Shown here: positions 37,691-46,289 of the stretch, piece after piece
How the letters are laid out: each line of letters opens with the position of its first letter
Numbering within the stretch: position 1 is the first letter of the stretch
Translations under genes and position numbers: made by a program
Source: JAMXLO01 sp963812505
Lineage (GTDB): Bacteria > Pseudomonadota > Alphaproteobacteria > Acetobacterales > Acetobacteraceae
Assembly: GCA_963812505.1 (NCBI GenBank)
Contig: CAWEVM010000026.1
Span: forward strand, 98,827 to 162,826
DNA: 64,000 nt
Reading direction: 5' to 3'
Notes under the pieces: generated by a model
The model's database searches: none
What the model was told of the DNA's origin: nothing
What the model saw: the letters and a program-made list of their open reading frames with translations, nothing else

Positions 37691-38131
37691 ATGGGAGCGA
37701 TGACACCGACGAAGACCGGCAAGCAGGCCAACTACAAGGAGCCGCCACGCGGCGACGCAAAGCTCGCCGCCAGGTGGGCCGAACAGATGGCAGAGAAACG
37801 CCGGAGGCGTGAGGCAGCACGGCGATGGACGGCGCATAGGCCATTGCATTACGCGTGCGCTGCGGTGGCGCTACTCACTGACGACCAACAGAGGACACAC
37901 ACACAGATCGACGGGCTGATCGGGCCGCCGAAGCTACAATCTGGTCCGCATCCCGAAACTCGTCTCTCATCTGTAGCGAAGGCGGCGCAATGCTTCGGTA
38001 AGCGCGGACCGCGCCGCCCTGATCGCCCCGGCCGCCGGCTTTCGCAGGCAAAGTACTACGGAGGTCCAAACGTAGCCGTCGTGTTCCAGTGCAACGCTCG
38101 GGTCACGGATACGCTTAGACAAAGCTTCTAA
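37691..38131 (+). CDS. Uncertain small protein, up to 146 aa
   Basis: An open frame directly after the GFA relic. The first ~50 residues (GKQANYKEPPRGDAKLAARWAEQMAEKRRRREAARRW) are charged and helical, and could be a real short protein. The C-terminal half overlaps the methyltransferase gene on the other strand by 165 bp and looks like shadow. No strong ribosome-binding site. Kept only as a possibility; not recognised. Confidence 0.25.
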   Translation: MGAMTPTKTGKQANYKEPPRGDAKLAARWAEQMAEKRRRREAARRWTAHRPLHYACAAVALLTDDQQRTHTQIDGLIGPPKLQSGPHPETRLSSVAKAAQCFGKRGPRRPDRPGRRLSQAKYYGGPNVAVVFQCNARVTDTLRQSF

Positions 38132-38842
38132 CAGAGGGTAAGCAAGACGCCGCGTTGCAGGTGTCGTAACAAAATGTGGTTCATCGACCAGCTCTAGGCC
38201 ACTTGGCTGCACGATTGTTTTGAGGAGCATTTCTGGCGAAAATATAACAGCTCCGGGTATGCCGACGCCGTCCGCTGGACCCTCGATCCTGAATTCCGTC
38301 GCAAGAGTCAGAATTCCCCTTGGCTTGAGCACCCGCCCCATCTCTTGCGCCGCTAAAGTGATGTCATCTAAAGTACCGAAATGCTCAATAGAGCCGCTAG
38401 AGAATATTCCGTCGAAGGAGTTATCCTCGTATCGGAGTGACAATGCGTCCATGTGTTGGACAACCAGTCGTTTGGGGTTCCACGGATAACCAACTGGAAC
38501 GGATGTCTCGGGCGACGCCAGCATATCGCGGCTGGCCGTCTCGGCCCAGACCTTTGCATCCGCGTAGATGTCTGTGGCAAACACGCGCCGAACGTGACGC
38601 GTCAAGTAAAAGGAAGTTATCTCCTCACCAGCGCCGATGCCCAGAATTTCTGCTTCCTCATGAATTGCGCCAAACTCTCTAAGGCCGCGAACACACAAAG
38701 CATTCTCCCAAACCTTTGCGCAGCGGTTGCTTCGAGGAAACGCGGGATCCGCTGCGACAGAGTGAGTGAAGATCTCGCGGGTGAGCGTGCGCAGGGAGGG
38801 GTTGTCGAAGTGCTCAAGCGAGAGGACTGTATTGAATTGCAT
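37967..38842 (-). CDS. SAM-dependent methyltransferase, glycan-cluster type
   Basis: A 291-residue class I methyltransferase. SAM site: ILGIGAGEEITSFYL and the acidic FATDIYAD; post-motif DALSLRYEDNSFDGIFSSGSIEHFG. Proteins of this style occur in polysaccharide and sugar modification clusters. AT-content is visibly higher than in neighbours. The start at 38842 (MQFNTV) is preceded by a purine-rich AAGAGAAAAGA. With the dead acyltransferase next to it, it may be a relic of a surface-glycan island. Confidence 0.75.
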   Translation of the reverse strand: MQFNTVLSLEHFDNPSLRTLTREIFTHSVAADPAFPRSNRCAKVWENALCVRGLREFGAIHEEAEILGIGAGEEITSFYLTRHVRRVFATDIYADAKVWAETASRDMLASPETSVPVGYPWNPKRLVVQHMDALSLRYEDNSFDGIFSSGSIEHFGTLDDITLAAQEMGRVLKPRGILTLATEFRIEGPADGVGIPGAVIFSPEMLLKTIVQPSGLELVDEPHFVTTPATRRLAYPLLEALSKRIRDPSVALEHDGYVWTSVVLCLRKPAAGAIRAARSALTEALRRLRYR

Positions 38843-39165
38843 TCTTTTCTCTTGGCGGATCTGCCCGGGGTTAAACCGTTGCAAGACGATTGCCGAACCC
38901 GAAACTGTAGTAGGAGGTTCAATACGCGCAGTTTGGAAACTCTGCAACTGACCTCCAGTCCACTGCCCCAGCAGTTCCTCTCAGGCCCTTCCGGGATGAG
39001 CGAGAAAACACCTAGACACTTCGGGAGGTGCTATCATGATCTTGGGCGCCTACGTAACGATCAAAGCGAGAAACAGGCGAACGCTGACAAATACAAGCGC
39101 TGGTCACTGCGTGTGCCAAGTGGGCCGGCGCGGGATGAGGGCGTTCCCTTCCCGCGGGGGGTAGC
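38843..39165. other. Non-coding gap of 323 bp
   Basis: Between the methyltransferase start and the acyltransferase relic. Short open frames on both strands have no recognisable content or ribosome-binding sites. No RNA gene or repeat was seen. Confidence 0.5.
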
Positions 39166-40237
39166 TTACGCTTCGCCAACGTCGGTCGTGATCGGCGCGG
39201 TCCGCATGTCCGTTGCGCTTAGGGTATTGAGGATCTGAGATGGGCTCGCTCGCCACGCCGTCAGCCCGCGCCCCCAGAGACGTCCCAGCCGGTGCGTCGG
39301 CAGTTCGACTGCGATATGGAGAAGGTAGGCAACACTTATCGCCGTCGACGCGGCAAGCAGGATGCACAGGTTTGGTGGCACGCCAACTCCGGCCAGCGCG
39401 CGCATCAGTATGTAGCCGTTCACGCCGTGGACGATGTAGAGCGGGTAGCTGATTTCAGCGGCGAAGTTGAGTAGCCGAGCCGAGAACAGCGACGCGGGCA
39501 GCACGGCGCAGGAGATGAAACACCAAAGCCGCCGCACCGTAGTTTACCGGAAGGATGACGGAAAAATCCGGCCCGTAGATTCCCGGCCTTGCCAGGGCGC
39601 AGAATACGACAAAGAGCGCGGCGATGATGCCGATCGCGGCCACGTTGCCGAGGAGCTTTTGGAACCTGTAGTGCACCGCAACGCCGATAAACATGAAGAT
39701 CAGCATCGGTCCGCTGAATAGTGCCGCGAACAATGCGGTGTGCGACGGTGGATGGCTCAATCCGATCGACACCAGTGCGGCGATCGCAGCCGGCGCGAGG
39801 AAAGCTAGTGCGCTTCCCGATCGCAGCAGGGGAGCGATCAAGAGACATACAATGTAGAACTTAACTTCGACCTCAAGAGTCCAGACGACGTAGTCGATTT
39901 GTGGGCTGCCGATTAGGTCTCTCGTGCCCGGCAGGATGTGGCTGAGGACAGCGGTCAGTACATACGGAAAAGCCTGATGCCAACTAATGGCGGCCAAGCT
40001 GAGCGATGCAATGGTTATACTGAAGCCTGCCACATAGGTCGGATAAAGCCGCATGACGCGGGCTACCAGAAAACCGAGCCGTCCGTAGCTTGCGAACGAG
40101 ATCCGAATGACGAACCCACTTACCAGAAAGAACAGCGCTACGCCAAAGGCGGGGGGCGCGAACGGATAGGCGTCAGCCAATGTGCGCACGTAGGACGGCG
40201 TGGCCGGGGGGGTCGGGAACGCTGGGAAGTGAGCCAC
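39166..40237 (-). pseudogene. Acyltransferase 3 (OafA-like) gene, truncated and frameshifted
   Basis: Two overlapping frames together make an integral membrane acyltransferase. The upstream frame (39455-40237) has ALFFLVSGFVIRISF and WTLEVEVKFYIVCLL; the downstream frame (39166-39537) continues with AEISYPLYIVHGVNGYILM, the usual last helices. The frame changes near 39500-39535. The first helix with the catalytic LRGxAAxxVxxxH motif is absent and an in-frame stop lies two codons upstream of the first usable GTG, so the 5' end is lost too. Not functional. Confidence 0.8.
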
Positions 40238-40599
40238 TGATTCAAGCGCCGCCGGACTACAGACTGCCGTACCATGCTGGCCAGCAGGGTCATCACTCTG
40301 GGTCGCCCTTGTCCCCAGCCACGAGGTACATTGCCAGCCATGACTTCAGGCATGCCCTTCACGTATTCCAAGACGTTGTCCCGCATCCAGTTTGCCGCGG
40401 TCTCGTTTGATGCAAGCGCTTCGTCCGCGCTATCGAAAACGCGGATGCTGATCAGCACGTCCGGACCGCCCTCTAGCAGGTAGTAGTCCCGAAAACCTGG
40501 CAACTCTTGCAACAGCGGCAGGAAGCTTTCCCGCACGCGTCGCGCAACTTCCTCTGCCGAACCGCGCGTAAGCCTGAACCTTCTGACGATCGTGAACAT
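40138..40599 (-). CDS. Antibiotic-biosynthesis-monooxygenase-like (dimeric alpha/beta barrel) protein with read-through tail
   Basis: The first ~95 residues (MFTIVRRFRLTRGSAEEVARRVRESFLPLLQELPGFRDYYLLEGG...) form an ABM/Dabb-type ferredoxin-like domain. The remaining ~57 residues are arginine/proline-rich and run across the 5' end of the broken acyltransferase in another frame, suggesting that the original stop was lost by a deletion joining the two genes. GGGGGAAA precedes the ATG at 40599. Confidence 0.6.
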   Translation of the reverse strand: MFTIVRRFRLTRGSAEEVARRVRESFLPLLQELPGFRDYYLLEGGPDVLISIRVFDSADEALASNETAANWMRDNVLEYVKGMPEVMAGNVPRGWGQGRPRVMTLLASMVRQSVVRRRLNQWLTSQRSRPPRPRRPTCAHWLTPIRSRPPPLA

Positions 40600-40924
40600 G
40601 TTTCCCCCGGCTGCGCCATCGCAGCATCGAAACCGCCCCGGTTGCCCTTTTAGCACGATGCTGATCGACTGGCGCGGTGGCTAGCCACGGCCAGATGACG
40701 CGTAAGCGCGGCAGGGTCTACCAGGGACCGGCCAGATTTGGCACCTTCGGCGTCTTTAGACCACGATGTTCCTATGCGGTGCGCTGCTGCAAAGACCGTG
40801 ATCTGCACAGCGTGGTCAGGGTTTACACTTCTGAGGAACGTACGCCGCGCGAGACAAATTCGCCTCGGTCGGCTAGGATCGTTATCGGCACCAGCTACGT
40901 GTCGAGAGGGAAGGAAACAGGGCG
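40600..40924. other. Non-coding gap of 325 bp
   Basis: Between the ABM-like gene and a small protein. Frames on both strands look like noise. The last 40 bp hold the purine-rich leader of the next gene. Nothing else was recognised. Confidence 0.45.
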
Positions 40925-41164
40925 ATGATTGAGCAACGGCTGAACCTTCACGGTATGCCACCAGAACCCGAGACCGACGCCGATGCACTCGCCGATGAGC
41001 TTGCCGAGATACTGTACAGCCACGACGCGGCGCTGCGGCTGCGACTGAACGCGCACCGAGTAGCCCAGCATCCGCAGCAAGCGGCGGCCTGCCTGGATCG
41101 CTTCGCCATGCGGCTGCAACAGCTTCACAAGAAACAGGGTGAGCTAAGGCGAGAGGTTCTATGA
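40925..41164 (+). CDS. Hypothetical protein, 79 aa
   Basis: A short helical, acidic-to-basic protein (DADALADELAEILYSHDAALRLRLNAHRVAQHPQQ). A purine-rich GGAAGGAAACAGGG leader precedes the ATG. Not recognised. No overlapping gene on the other strand is convincing. Confidence 0.45.
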   Translation: MIEQRLNLHGMPPEPETDADALADELAEILYSHDAALRLRLNAHRVAQHPQQAAACLDRFAMRLQQLHKKQGELRREVL

Positions 41165-41371
41165 CGGCCTGACGTTGCCCCACGACACCGGGGCGCGGCG
41201 GCTTCCGCTTCGGCGCATTGACAGAGATGATGGCGCATGGTCGCTGCCGCCGCCCTTGCGGCAGCACGGCAACTTTGCCGCTTTGGCCGAGTTAAATGGT
41301 CCGGTCAGGGCGCAGAACTGCTGAGCCCATGTTACCCAGATTGTTACCCTAGTACGAGAGGCGAGGGTCTG

Positions 41372-41872
41372 ATGAGTGAGCAACGGACACCAAAAATGAC
41401 CGGTGGCTGTCAGTGCGGCGCGGTGCGCTATGCGCTGTACGCCAAGCCAGAGCGTGTCGGCATCTGTCATTGCCGCATGTGCCAGAAGGCGGTCGGTGGT
41501 CCGTTCTTCGCCTGGGCGGCGGTGCGCGACACCGACATCGCCTGGACGCGCGGCACGCCGGCCATGTTCGCCAGCTCGTCCGCCGCCGATCGCGGCTTTT
41601 GCGCGCACTGCGGCACGCCGCTGACGTTTAGCTACCTGAAGCGGCCGGACCATATGAGCGTTACCCTTGGCAGCCTGGACGATCCCGCCGCCGTCACGCC
41701 GGAGATCGTGATGGGGACCGAAAGCAGGCTCGGCTGGTGCGCCTCGCTGCTGGGCTCTACGCCGTCGCATGCCACCGGCGAGGGCGACCCGCCCGAGGAT
41801 CTCTCGCGCATCACGACGTTCCAGCATCCGGACCACGACACGCCGGCGGACTGGCGGCCTCCTGCGGCCTAG
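41372..41872 (+). CDS. GFA family (CENP-V domain) zinc protein
   Basis: A 166-residue GFA-fold protein. Zinc ligands: GCQCGAV, CHCRMC and CAHCGTPL, all present. Family members include a proposed glutathione-dependent formaldehyde-activating enzyme, but most are uncharacterised. The start at 41372 is chosen on alignment with the broken copy at 37549. It converges with ppk2 and overlaps it by 4 bp. Confidence 0.85.
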   Translation: MSEQRTPKMTGGCQCGAVRYALYAKPERVGICHCRMCQKAVGGPFFAWAAVRDTDIAWTRGTPAMFASSSAADRGFCAHCGTPLTFSYLKRPDHMSVTLGSLDDPAAVTPEIVMGTESRLGWCASLLGSTPSHATGEGDPPEDLSRITTFQHPDHDTPADWRPPAA

Positions 41873-42798
41873 TTCGGCTCACTTTCCAGCTTGCGCCGTG
41901 CCGCTTCCAGTGACGCCTCCTGCTCCGCGGTCAACGGGGGCAGGTTCAGGTCGAGTGATTCAATGGCCTCGATCATCGCGGCCACCACGATCAGCCGCGA
42001 GAACCACTTGTTGTCGGCCGGCACGACGAACCAGGGCGCATGCGGTGTCGCTGTGGCGGCGATGGCCTCCTGATAGGCGCCCCTGTATTCGTTCCAGAAG
42101 GCCCGCTCGGCCAGGTCGCTCGCGCTGAACTTCCAGTGCTTGTTCGGCTCCTCGAGACGCTCCAGGAAGCGGCGCTTCTGCTCCTGCTTCGACACGTTGA
42201 GGAAGAACTTCAGCACCACCATGCCCTGGCGCGTGAGATAGCGCTCGAAGCCTGTGATCGCCTCCAGTCGTTGATCCCACAGCCGCTTGCCCATCAGTTC
42301 CTTCGGCAGATTCTGCCGCTCGAGCAATTCGGGATGGACGCGAACCACCAGCACCTCCTCGTAGTGGCTGCGGTTGAAGATGCCGATGTGGCCGCGTGCC
42401 GGAAGCGCCCGATTGGCGCGCCACAGGAAGTCGTGCGCCAGTTCCTCGGGTCCCGGCGCCTTGAAGCTGGTCACCTGCACACCCTGCGGATTTACGCCCG
42501 ACATCACGTGCTTGATCGTGCCGTCCTTGCCGGCAGCGTCCATCGCCTGCAGCACGCACAGCACGGCCCATTCATCCTGTGCATACAGCTTCTCCTGCAA
42601 CGCGGCCAGACGTTGCACATCCTCGGCCAGCATGATTTCCGCTTGCTGCTTTGTCAGCAGGTTATCCGCGGTGTCGGCAGGGTCGAACTTGACGAGACGG
42701 AAACCGTTGCCCTCGGTCACGCGATAACGGTCGAGGACACGGCGCATCTTCTTGCGCGAAAGGCGAGGTGCGGTTGCGGCATCGACCGTTGCGTCCAT
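41869..42798 (-). CDS. ppk2: Polyphosphate kinase 2 family nucleotide phosphotransferase
   Basis: A 309-residue single-domain PPK2. Walker A-type MDAAGKDGT, SFKAPGPEEL, and the Walker B/lid segment FNRSHYEEVLVVRV are seen. PPK2 enzymes use polyphosphate to phosphorylate NDPs or NMPs; the class cannot be fixed. GGAG 7 nt before ATG 42798. Divergent from ppx, so polyphosphate synthesis/use and hydrolysis genes are paired. Confidence 0.92.
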   Translation of the reverse strand: MDATVDAATAPRLSRKKMRRVLDRYRVTEGNGFRLVKFDPADTADNLLTKQQAEIMLAEDVQRLAALQEKLYAQDEWAVLCVLQAMDAAGKDGTIKHVMSGVNPQGVQVTSFKAPGPEELAHDFLWRANRALPARGHIGIFNRSHYEEVLVVRVHPELLERQNLPKELMGKRLWDQRLEAITGFERYLTRQGMVVLKFFLNVSKQEQKRRFLERLEEPNKHWKFSASDLAERAFWNEYRGAYQEAIAATATPHAPWFVVPADNKWFSRLIVVAAMIEAIESLDLNLPPLTAEQEASLEAARRKLESEPN

Positions 42799-42901
42799 GA
42801 ACGTTCTCCTGAACAACCGACAGTACGTGCCTGGATGAAATCAAAGCAACCCCGCGTGACGGCGCTTGCCCGGTTGGGCGGCCACGGATGAGAATGCAGC
42901 G

Positions 42902-43939
42902 ATGCAACCGCGGAATGTCCAGTCCCCGGTCGACCGCGCCGCTCTTCCGAGTGAGCCGCGGCGATTCGCCGGTCCGGCGTTCGCCGCGCTCGACCTGGGG
43001 ACCAACAACTGCCGCATGCTTGTAGCGGCGCCGTCCGGCGACGGGTTCCGCGTGCTCGACAGCTTCAGTCGGATCGTGCGGCTGGGCGAGGGTCTGCACC
43101 GCACCGGTCAGCTCAGTCCCGCGGCGATGGAACGGGCGATTTCCGCGCTGAGCGCCTGCGCGGCGCGGCTGGAGCGGCGGCCGGTGCGCAAGCTGCGCGC
43201 GATCGCCACCGAGGCGTGCCGGCGTGCGGCCAATGGCACAGCGTTCCTTGCCCGGGCGAAACACGAGACAGGTCTGGACATCGGCGTGATCTCCTCGCGC
43301 GAGGAGGCGGAGCTGGCGCTCGAAAGTTGTGCGCCACTGCTTGCCGGCTGGGGACGGCGGGCGTTGCTGTTCGACATCGGTGGTGGCTCGACCGAGCTCG
43401 CCTGGGTGCGGACCGACCCGAACGGAAGGCCCGAGCTGATCGGATATAATTCGTTGCCCGTCGGGGTGGTGACATTGGCCGAGCGGTTTGGCCATGCGGG
43501 GTTCGACCCTGACGGCTTCGAAGCGATGGTGGATGACGTCGGCGCCCGGTTGAATGCATTCGAGGCGGTGCATTGCATCGGCCGCGAGATCCGCGAAGGC
43601 GGCGTGCAGTTGCTGGGCACCAGCGGCACGGTGACGACCCTGGCCGGTGTGGCGCTGGGTCTGCCGCGTTACCGGCGGCTGCTGGTCGATGGCACTGTGT
43701 TGAGTGCCGATGAGGCCGATGCGGCGATGGCCGACCTGCGGGCGCTCGGACGCGAGGGGTTGGAGGCGCATCCCTGCGTCGGCCCGGATCGGGTGGACTT
43801 CGTGCTGCCCGGCTGTGCGGTGTTTGCTGCGCTGGTGCGCCTGTGGCCTGCGACACGGGTGATCGTGGCGGACCGCGGCCTACGTGAAGGCATGCTGCTG
43901 CGCATGATCCGCGCCGACCGAAGGCGCGGGCGCGGGTGA
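42902..43939 (+). CDS. ppx: Exopolyphosphatase/guanosine pentaphosphatase (Ppx/GppA)
   Basis: A 345-residue protein of the ASKHA fold. Seen: ALDLGTNNCRMLVA, FDIGGGSTELAW (phosphate 2) and LGTSGTVTTLAGV. It lacks the C-terminal HD domain of long GppA/Ppx forms. Start at 42902 (MQPRN). Overlaps rlmE by 4 nt (GTGA). Confidence 0.93.
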   Translation: MQPRNVQSPVDRAALPSEPRRFAGPAFAALDLGTNNCRMLVAAPSGDGFRVLDSFSRIVRLGEGLHRTGQLSPAAMERAISALSACAARLERRPVRKLRAIATEACRRAANGTAFLARAKHETGLDIGVISSREEAELALESCAPLLAGWGRRALLFDIGGGSTELAWVRTDPNGRPELIGYNSLPVGVVTLAERFGHAGFDPDGFEAMVDDVGARLNAFEAVHCIGREIREGGVQLLGTSGTVTTLAGVALGLPRYRRLLVDGTVLSADEADAAMADLRALGREGLEAHPCVGPDRVDFVLPGCAVFAALVRLWPATRVIVADRGLREGMLLRMIRADRRRGRG

Positions 43940-44610
43940 AGGGGCGCAAGACGGCAGCTCCACGCGGGCTGACGGTGACGGTGCGGGCGTCGAAGAAGCG
44001 CAGTGCCGCCTCGCAGCGCTGGCTCACGCGGCAGCTCAACGATCCATATGTGGCAGCGGCGAAGCAGCAGGGCTTTCGCTCGCGCGCTGCATTCAAGCTG
44101 GTCGAGCTTGATGAGCGCTTCCGGCTGATCCGCCGTGGCGTGAAGGTGATTGACCTGGGCGCGGCGCCAGGTGGCTGGACGCAGGTAGCGATGCAGCGCG
44201 GGGCGGCGCGCGTGGTTGGTGTGGACCTGCTGCCGATCGATCCGGTCGCCGGGGCGGTGATGCTGCGGGGGGATTTTTCCGAGCCTGAGATTCAGGAGAG
44301 ACTGATCGCGGAACTGGGTGGCAAGGCAGACCTGGTGCTTTCGGACATGGCGCCCAACACGACGGGACACGCCGCGACTGATCATCTGCGGATCATGGCG
44401 CTGGCCGAGGCCGCACTCGACTTCGCTGCGGAAGTGCTGGCGGAGGGCGGTGGGTTCGTGGCCAAGGTGTTTCAGGGTGGCGCCGAGCAGGCCATGCTGC
44501 GGCGGCTGAAGCAGCGGTTCGCGTTGGTGCGGCATGCCAAGCCTCCGGCAAGCCGCAAGGAGTCCAGTGAGCTGTACGTGGTGGCGACGGGGTTCCGTTC
44601 CCGTCCCTGA
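43936..44610 (+). CDS. rlmE: 23S rRNA 2'-O-methyltransferase RlmE (FtsJ)
   Basis: A 224-residue RlmE that methylates U2552. Start is GTG, overlapping ppx. Seen: SQRWLTRQLNDPYVAAAKQQGFRSRAAFKL, SAM motif VIDLGAAPGGWTQ, DLVLSDMAPN and KVFQG; the K-D-K-E catalytic set is present. N-terminal basic extension of ~20 residues. Confidence 0.94.
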   Translation: MKGRKTAAPRGLTVTVRASKKRSAASQRWLTRQLNDPYVAAAKQQGFRSRAAFKLVELDERFRLIRRGVKVIDLGAAPGGWTQVAMQRGAARVVGVDLLPIDPVAGAVMLRGDFSEPEIQERLIAELGGKADLVLSDMAPNTTGHAATDHLRIMALAEAALDFAAEVLAEGGGFVAKVFQGGAEQAMLRRLKQRFALVRHAKPPASRKESSELYVVATGFRSRP

Positions 44611-44619
44611 CGCTGCGAC

Positions 44620-44638
44620 GAGAATTAAGCGAATTCTC
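44620..44638. promoter_or_regulatory. Perfect AT-rich inverted repeat upstream of the serine dehydratase
   Basis: GAGAATT-AAGCG-AATTCTC, 88 bp before the ATG of the serine dehydratase and 10 bp after the rlmE stop. No T tract follows, so an operator is more likely than a terminator. No regulator gene is adjacent. Confidence 0.4.
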
Positions 44639-44726
44639 AACTCACGAGGCTTAGGCTCATTGCAAGCGAAGCTGTGCCGATAGCGCGCTCCGGTGCGTAT
44701 CGAGCATTTTTGAAAGTCGGAGCATC

Positions 44727-46229
44727 ATGGATCGGCGTAGGTTCATCACGTTCGCTGGGCTCTCGGCGGCGGGTCTCGAACTGCTGGCGCGGGCCAATAT
44801 CTCGTTCGCCAGAGGTATCCCCGGCAACGTCTTTCCAATAGCGCCAGAACGGGGCTACCAACGGGTTCCCGCCGGAGCGATTGCCGTTCCCCTGAGGGAT
44901 CTGTTCAAGGTCGGGCCGGGACCATCCAGTTCCCACACAATCGCGCCCTTGCGGATCTCGACCGATTTCCGTTCCGCTTTGGAAGACCGTCCCGATCTCG
45001 TGAAGTCGGCCGTCACCATCGAGGCGCACCTCTACGGCAGTCTCAGTGCCACCGGCAGGGGGCATCGCACCGACCGTGCCATCATCGCCGGCCTGCTGGG
45101 CGAGAAGCCGGAAACCTGCAACACGGCGCTGATGGACGAACTCGGCGATACCGGCCGGATCCACACGATGACCGTTGCCGGCCGAAGTTTTCAGATCGGC
45201 GCGTCCACCGTCGTCTGGGACAAGGTTCAGCACTCGTTTCCCTTCACCAACACCATGATCATGCGGCTCGTGGGCGAGAACAGCGCAGCGCTGTTCGAGC
45301 GAGAGTACTATTCGACCGGCGGCGGCTTCTTCCAGTGGAAGGGCCAGCCCGACTCAGGCCGCAGGGCGCCTGTCCATGCCTTCGCCAACATGGAGGACTT
45401 CAAGCGGCTGATCGCGGGCTCGAAGCAAACCGCCGAGGACATCGTCCTCGACAACGAAAAGGCCATTCTGAATGTCGGGGAGAGCGAGGTGATGGCCCAC
45501 CTCGACCTGGTGCTTGCGACGATGCTGGAAGGCGTGGAACTCGGCCTCGCTGAAGAGGGCGTGCTACCGGGTCCGTTCGAGTTTCATCGCAAGGCCGGGC
45601 AGATCTACCAACGCTCGCTCAAGCTCGCGGGCGGCGAGCGCTTCATGGGCCGATTGAGTGCCTGCGCGCTCGCTGTCTCCGAGCGCAACGCGGCGGGCCG
45701 GCTCGCCGTCACGGCACCGACATTGGGCTCGGCGGGCACCATGCCGGCGGTGGCGTTCATCATGAAGAACGATCTCAAGCTGTCGCAGGACGCGATGCGC
45801 CGCGGGCTGCTGATGGCTGGACTGGTAGGCATCCTTTGCAAGGCCAACGCCAGCGTGGCAGGGGCCGAAGTCGGGTGCCAGGGCGAGATCGGCGTCGCTT
45901 CGGCGATGGCGGCCGCAATGATCACGCATGCCACCGGCCATCCGCTGGAGGTGACGGAGATTGCCGCGACGATGGCGCTCGAACACCACCTGGGCATGTC
46001 CTGCGATCCGGTCGGCGGCTTCGTGCTGATACCGTGCATCGAGCGCAACGCCTTCGGCGCAATCAAGGCCTACAACGCCTACCTCATCGCGACCAACGAA
46101 ATTGCTTCGCAGCATTGGGAGGACCTGGACCGGGTGATCGCCGCGATGCTCGAGACCGGACGGGCACTGCCGCAACCCTTCAAGGAGATGGGCACCGCCG
46201 GCCTGGGTGTTTCGATGGTCAACTGCTGA
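44727..46229 (+). CDS. L-serine ammonia-lyase, iron-sulfur type, with Tat-like N-terminal leader
   Basis: A 500-residue one-chain L-serine dehydratase converting serine to pyruvate and ammonia. Seen: GPSSSHT (65-71), and cluster cysteines Cys384 (GCQGEIG), Cys426 (SCDPVGG) and Cys437 (IPCIERN), with the 42/11 spacing of the family. Unusual: residues 1-30 (RRRF, then FAGLSAAGLELLA and SFARG) form a twin-arginine-type signal not found in ordinary members, suggesting export of a folded [4Fe-4S] enzyme. GGAG precedes the ATG. A membrane acyltransferase follows 60 bp downstream. Confidence 0.88.
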   Translation: MDRRRFITFAGLSAAGLELLARANISFARGIPGNVFPIAPERGYQRVPAGAIAVPLRDLFKVGPGPSSSHTIAPLRISTDFRSALEDRPDLVKSAVTIEAHLYGSLSATGRGHRTDRAIIAGLLGEKPETCNTALMDELGDTGRIHTMTVAGRSFQIGASTVVWDKVQHSFPFTNTMIMRLVGENSAALFEREYYSTGGGFFQWKGQPDSGRRAPVHAFANMEDFKRLIAGSKQTAEDIVLDNEKAILNVGESEVMAHLDLVLATMLEGVELGLAEEGVLPGPFEFHRKAGQIYQRSLKLAGGERFMGRLSACALAVSERNAAGRLAVTAPTLGSAGTMPAVAFIMKNDLKLSQDAMRRGLLMAGLVGILCKANASVAGAEVGCQGEIGVASAMAAAMITHATGHPLEVTEIAATMALEHHLGMSCDPVGGFVLIPCIERNAFGAIKAYNAYLIATNEIASQHWEDLDRVIAAMLETGRALPQPFKEMGTAGLGVSMVNC

Positions 46230-46289
46230 AAGCGGCGGAGCAGGTATCACCGGTCCGTCGGCGGATAGACGCAGGCAGGGAGTTTCGCT

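Noticed and set aside
40650..41267. A 205-codon minus-strand frame
   Set aside because: Arg/Pro/Ser-rich noise with no homology-like motif; crosses a more likely small plus-strand gene.
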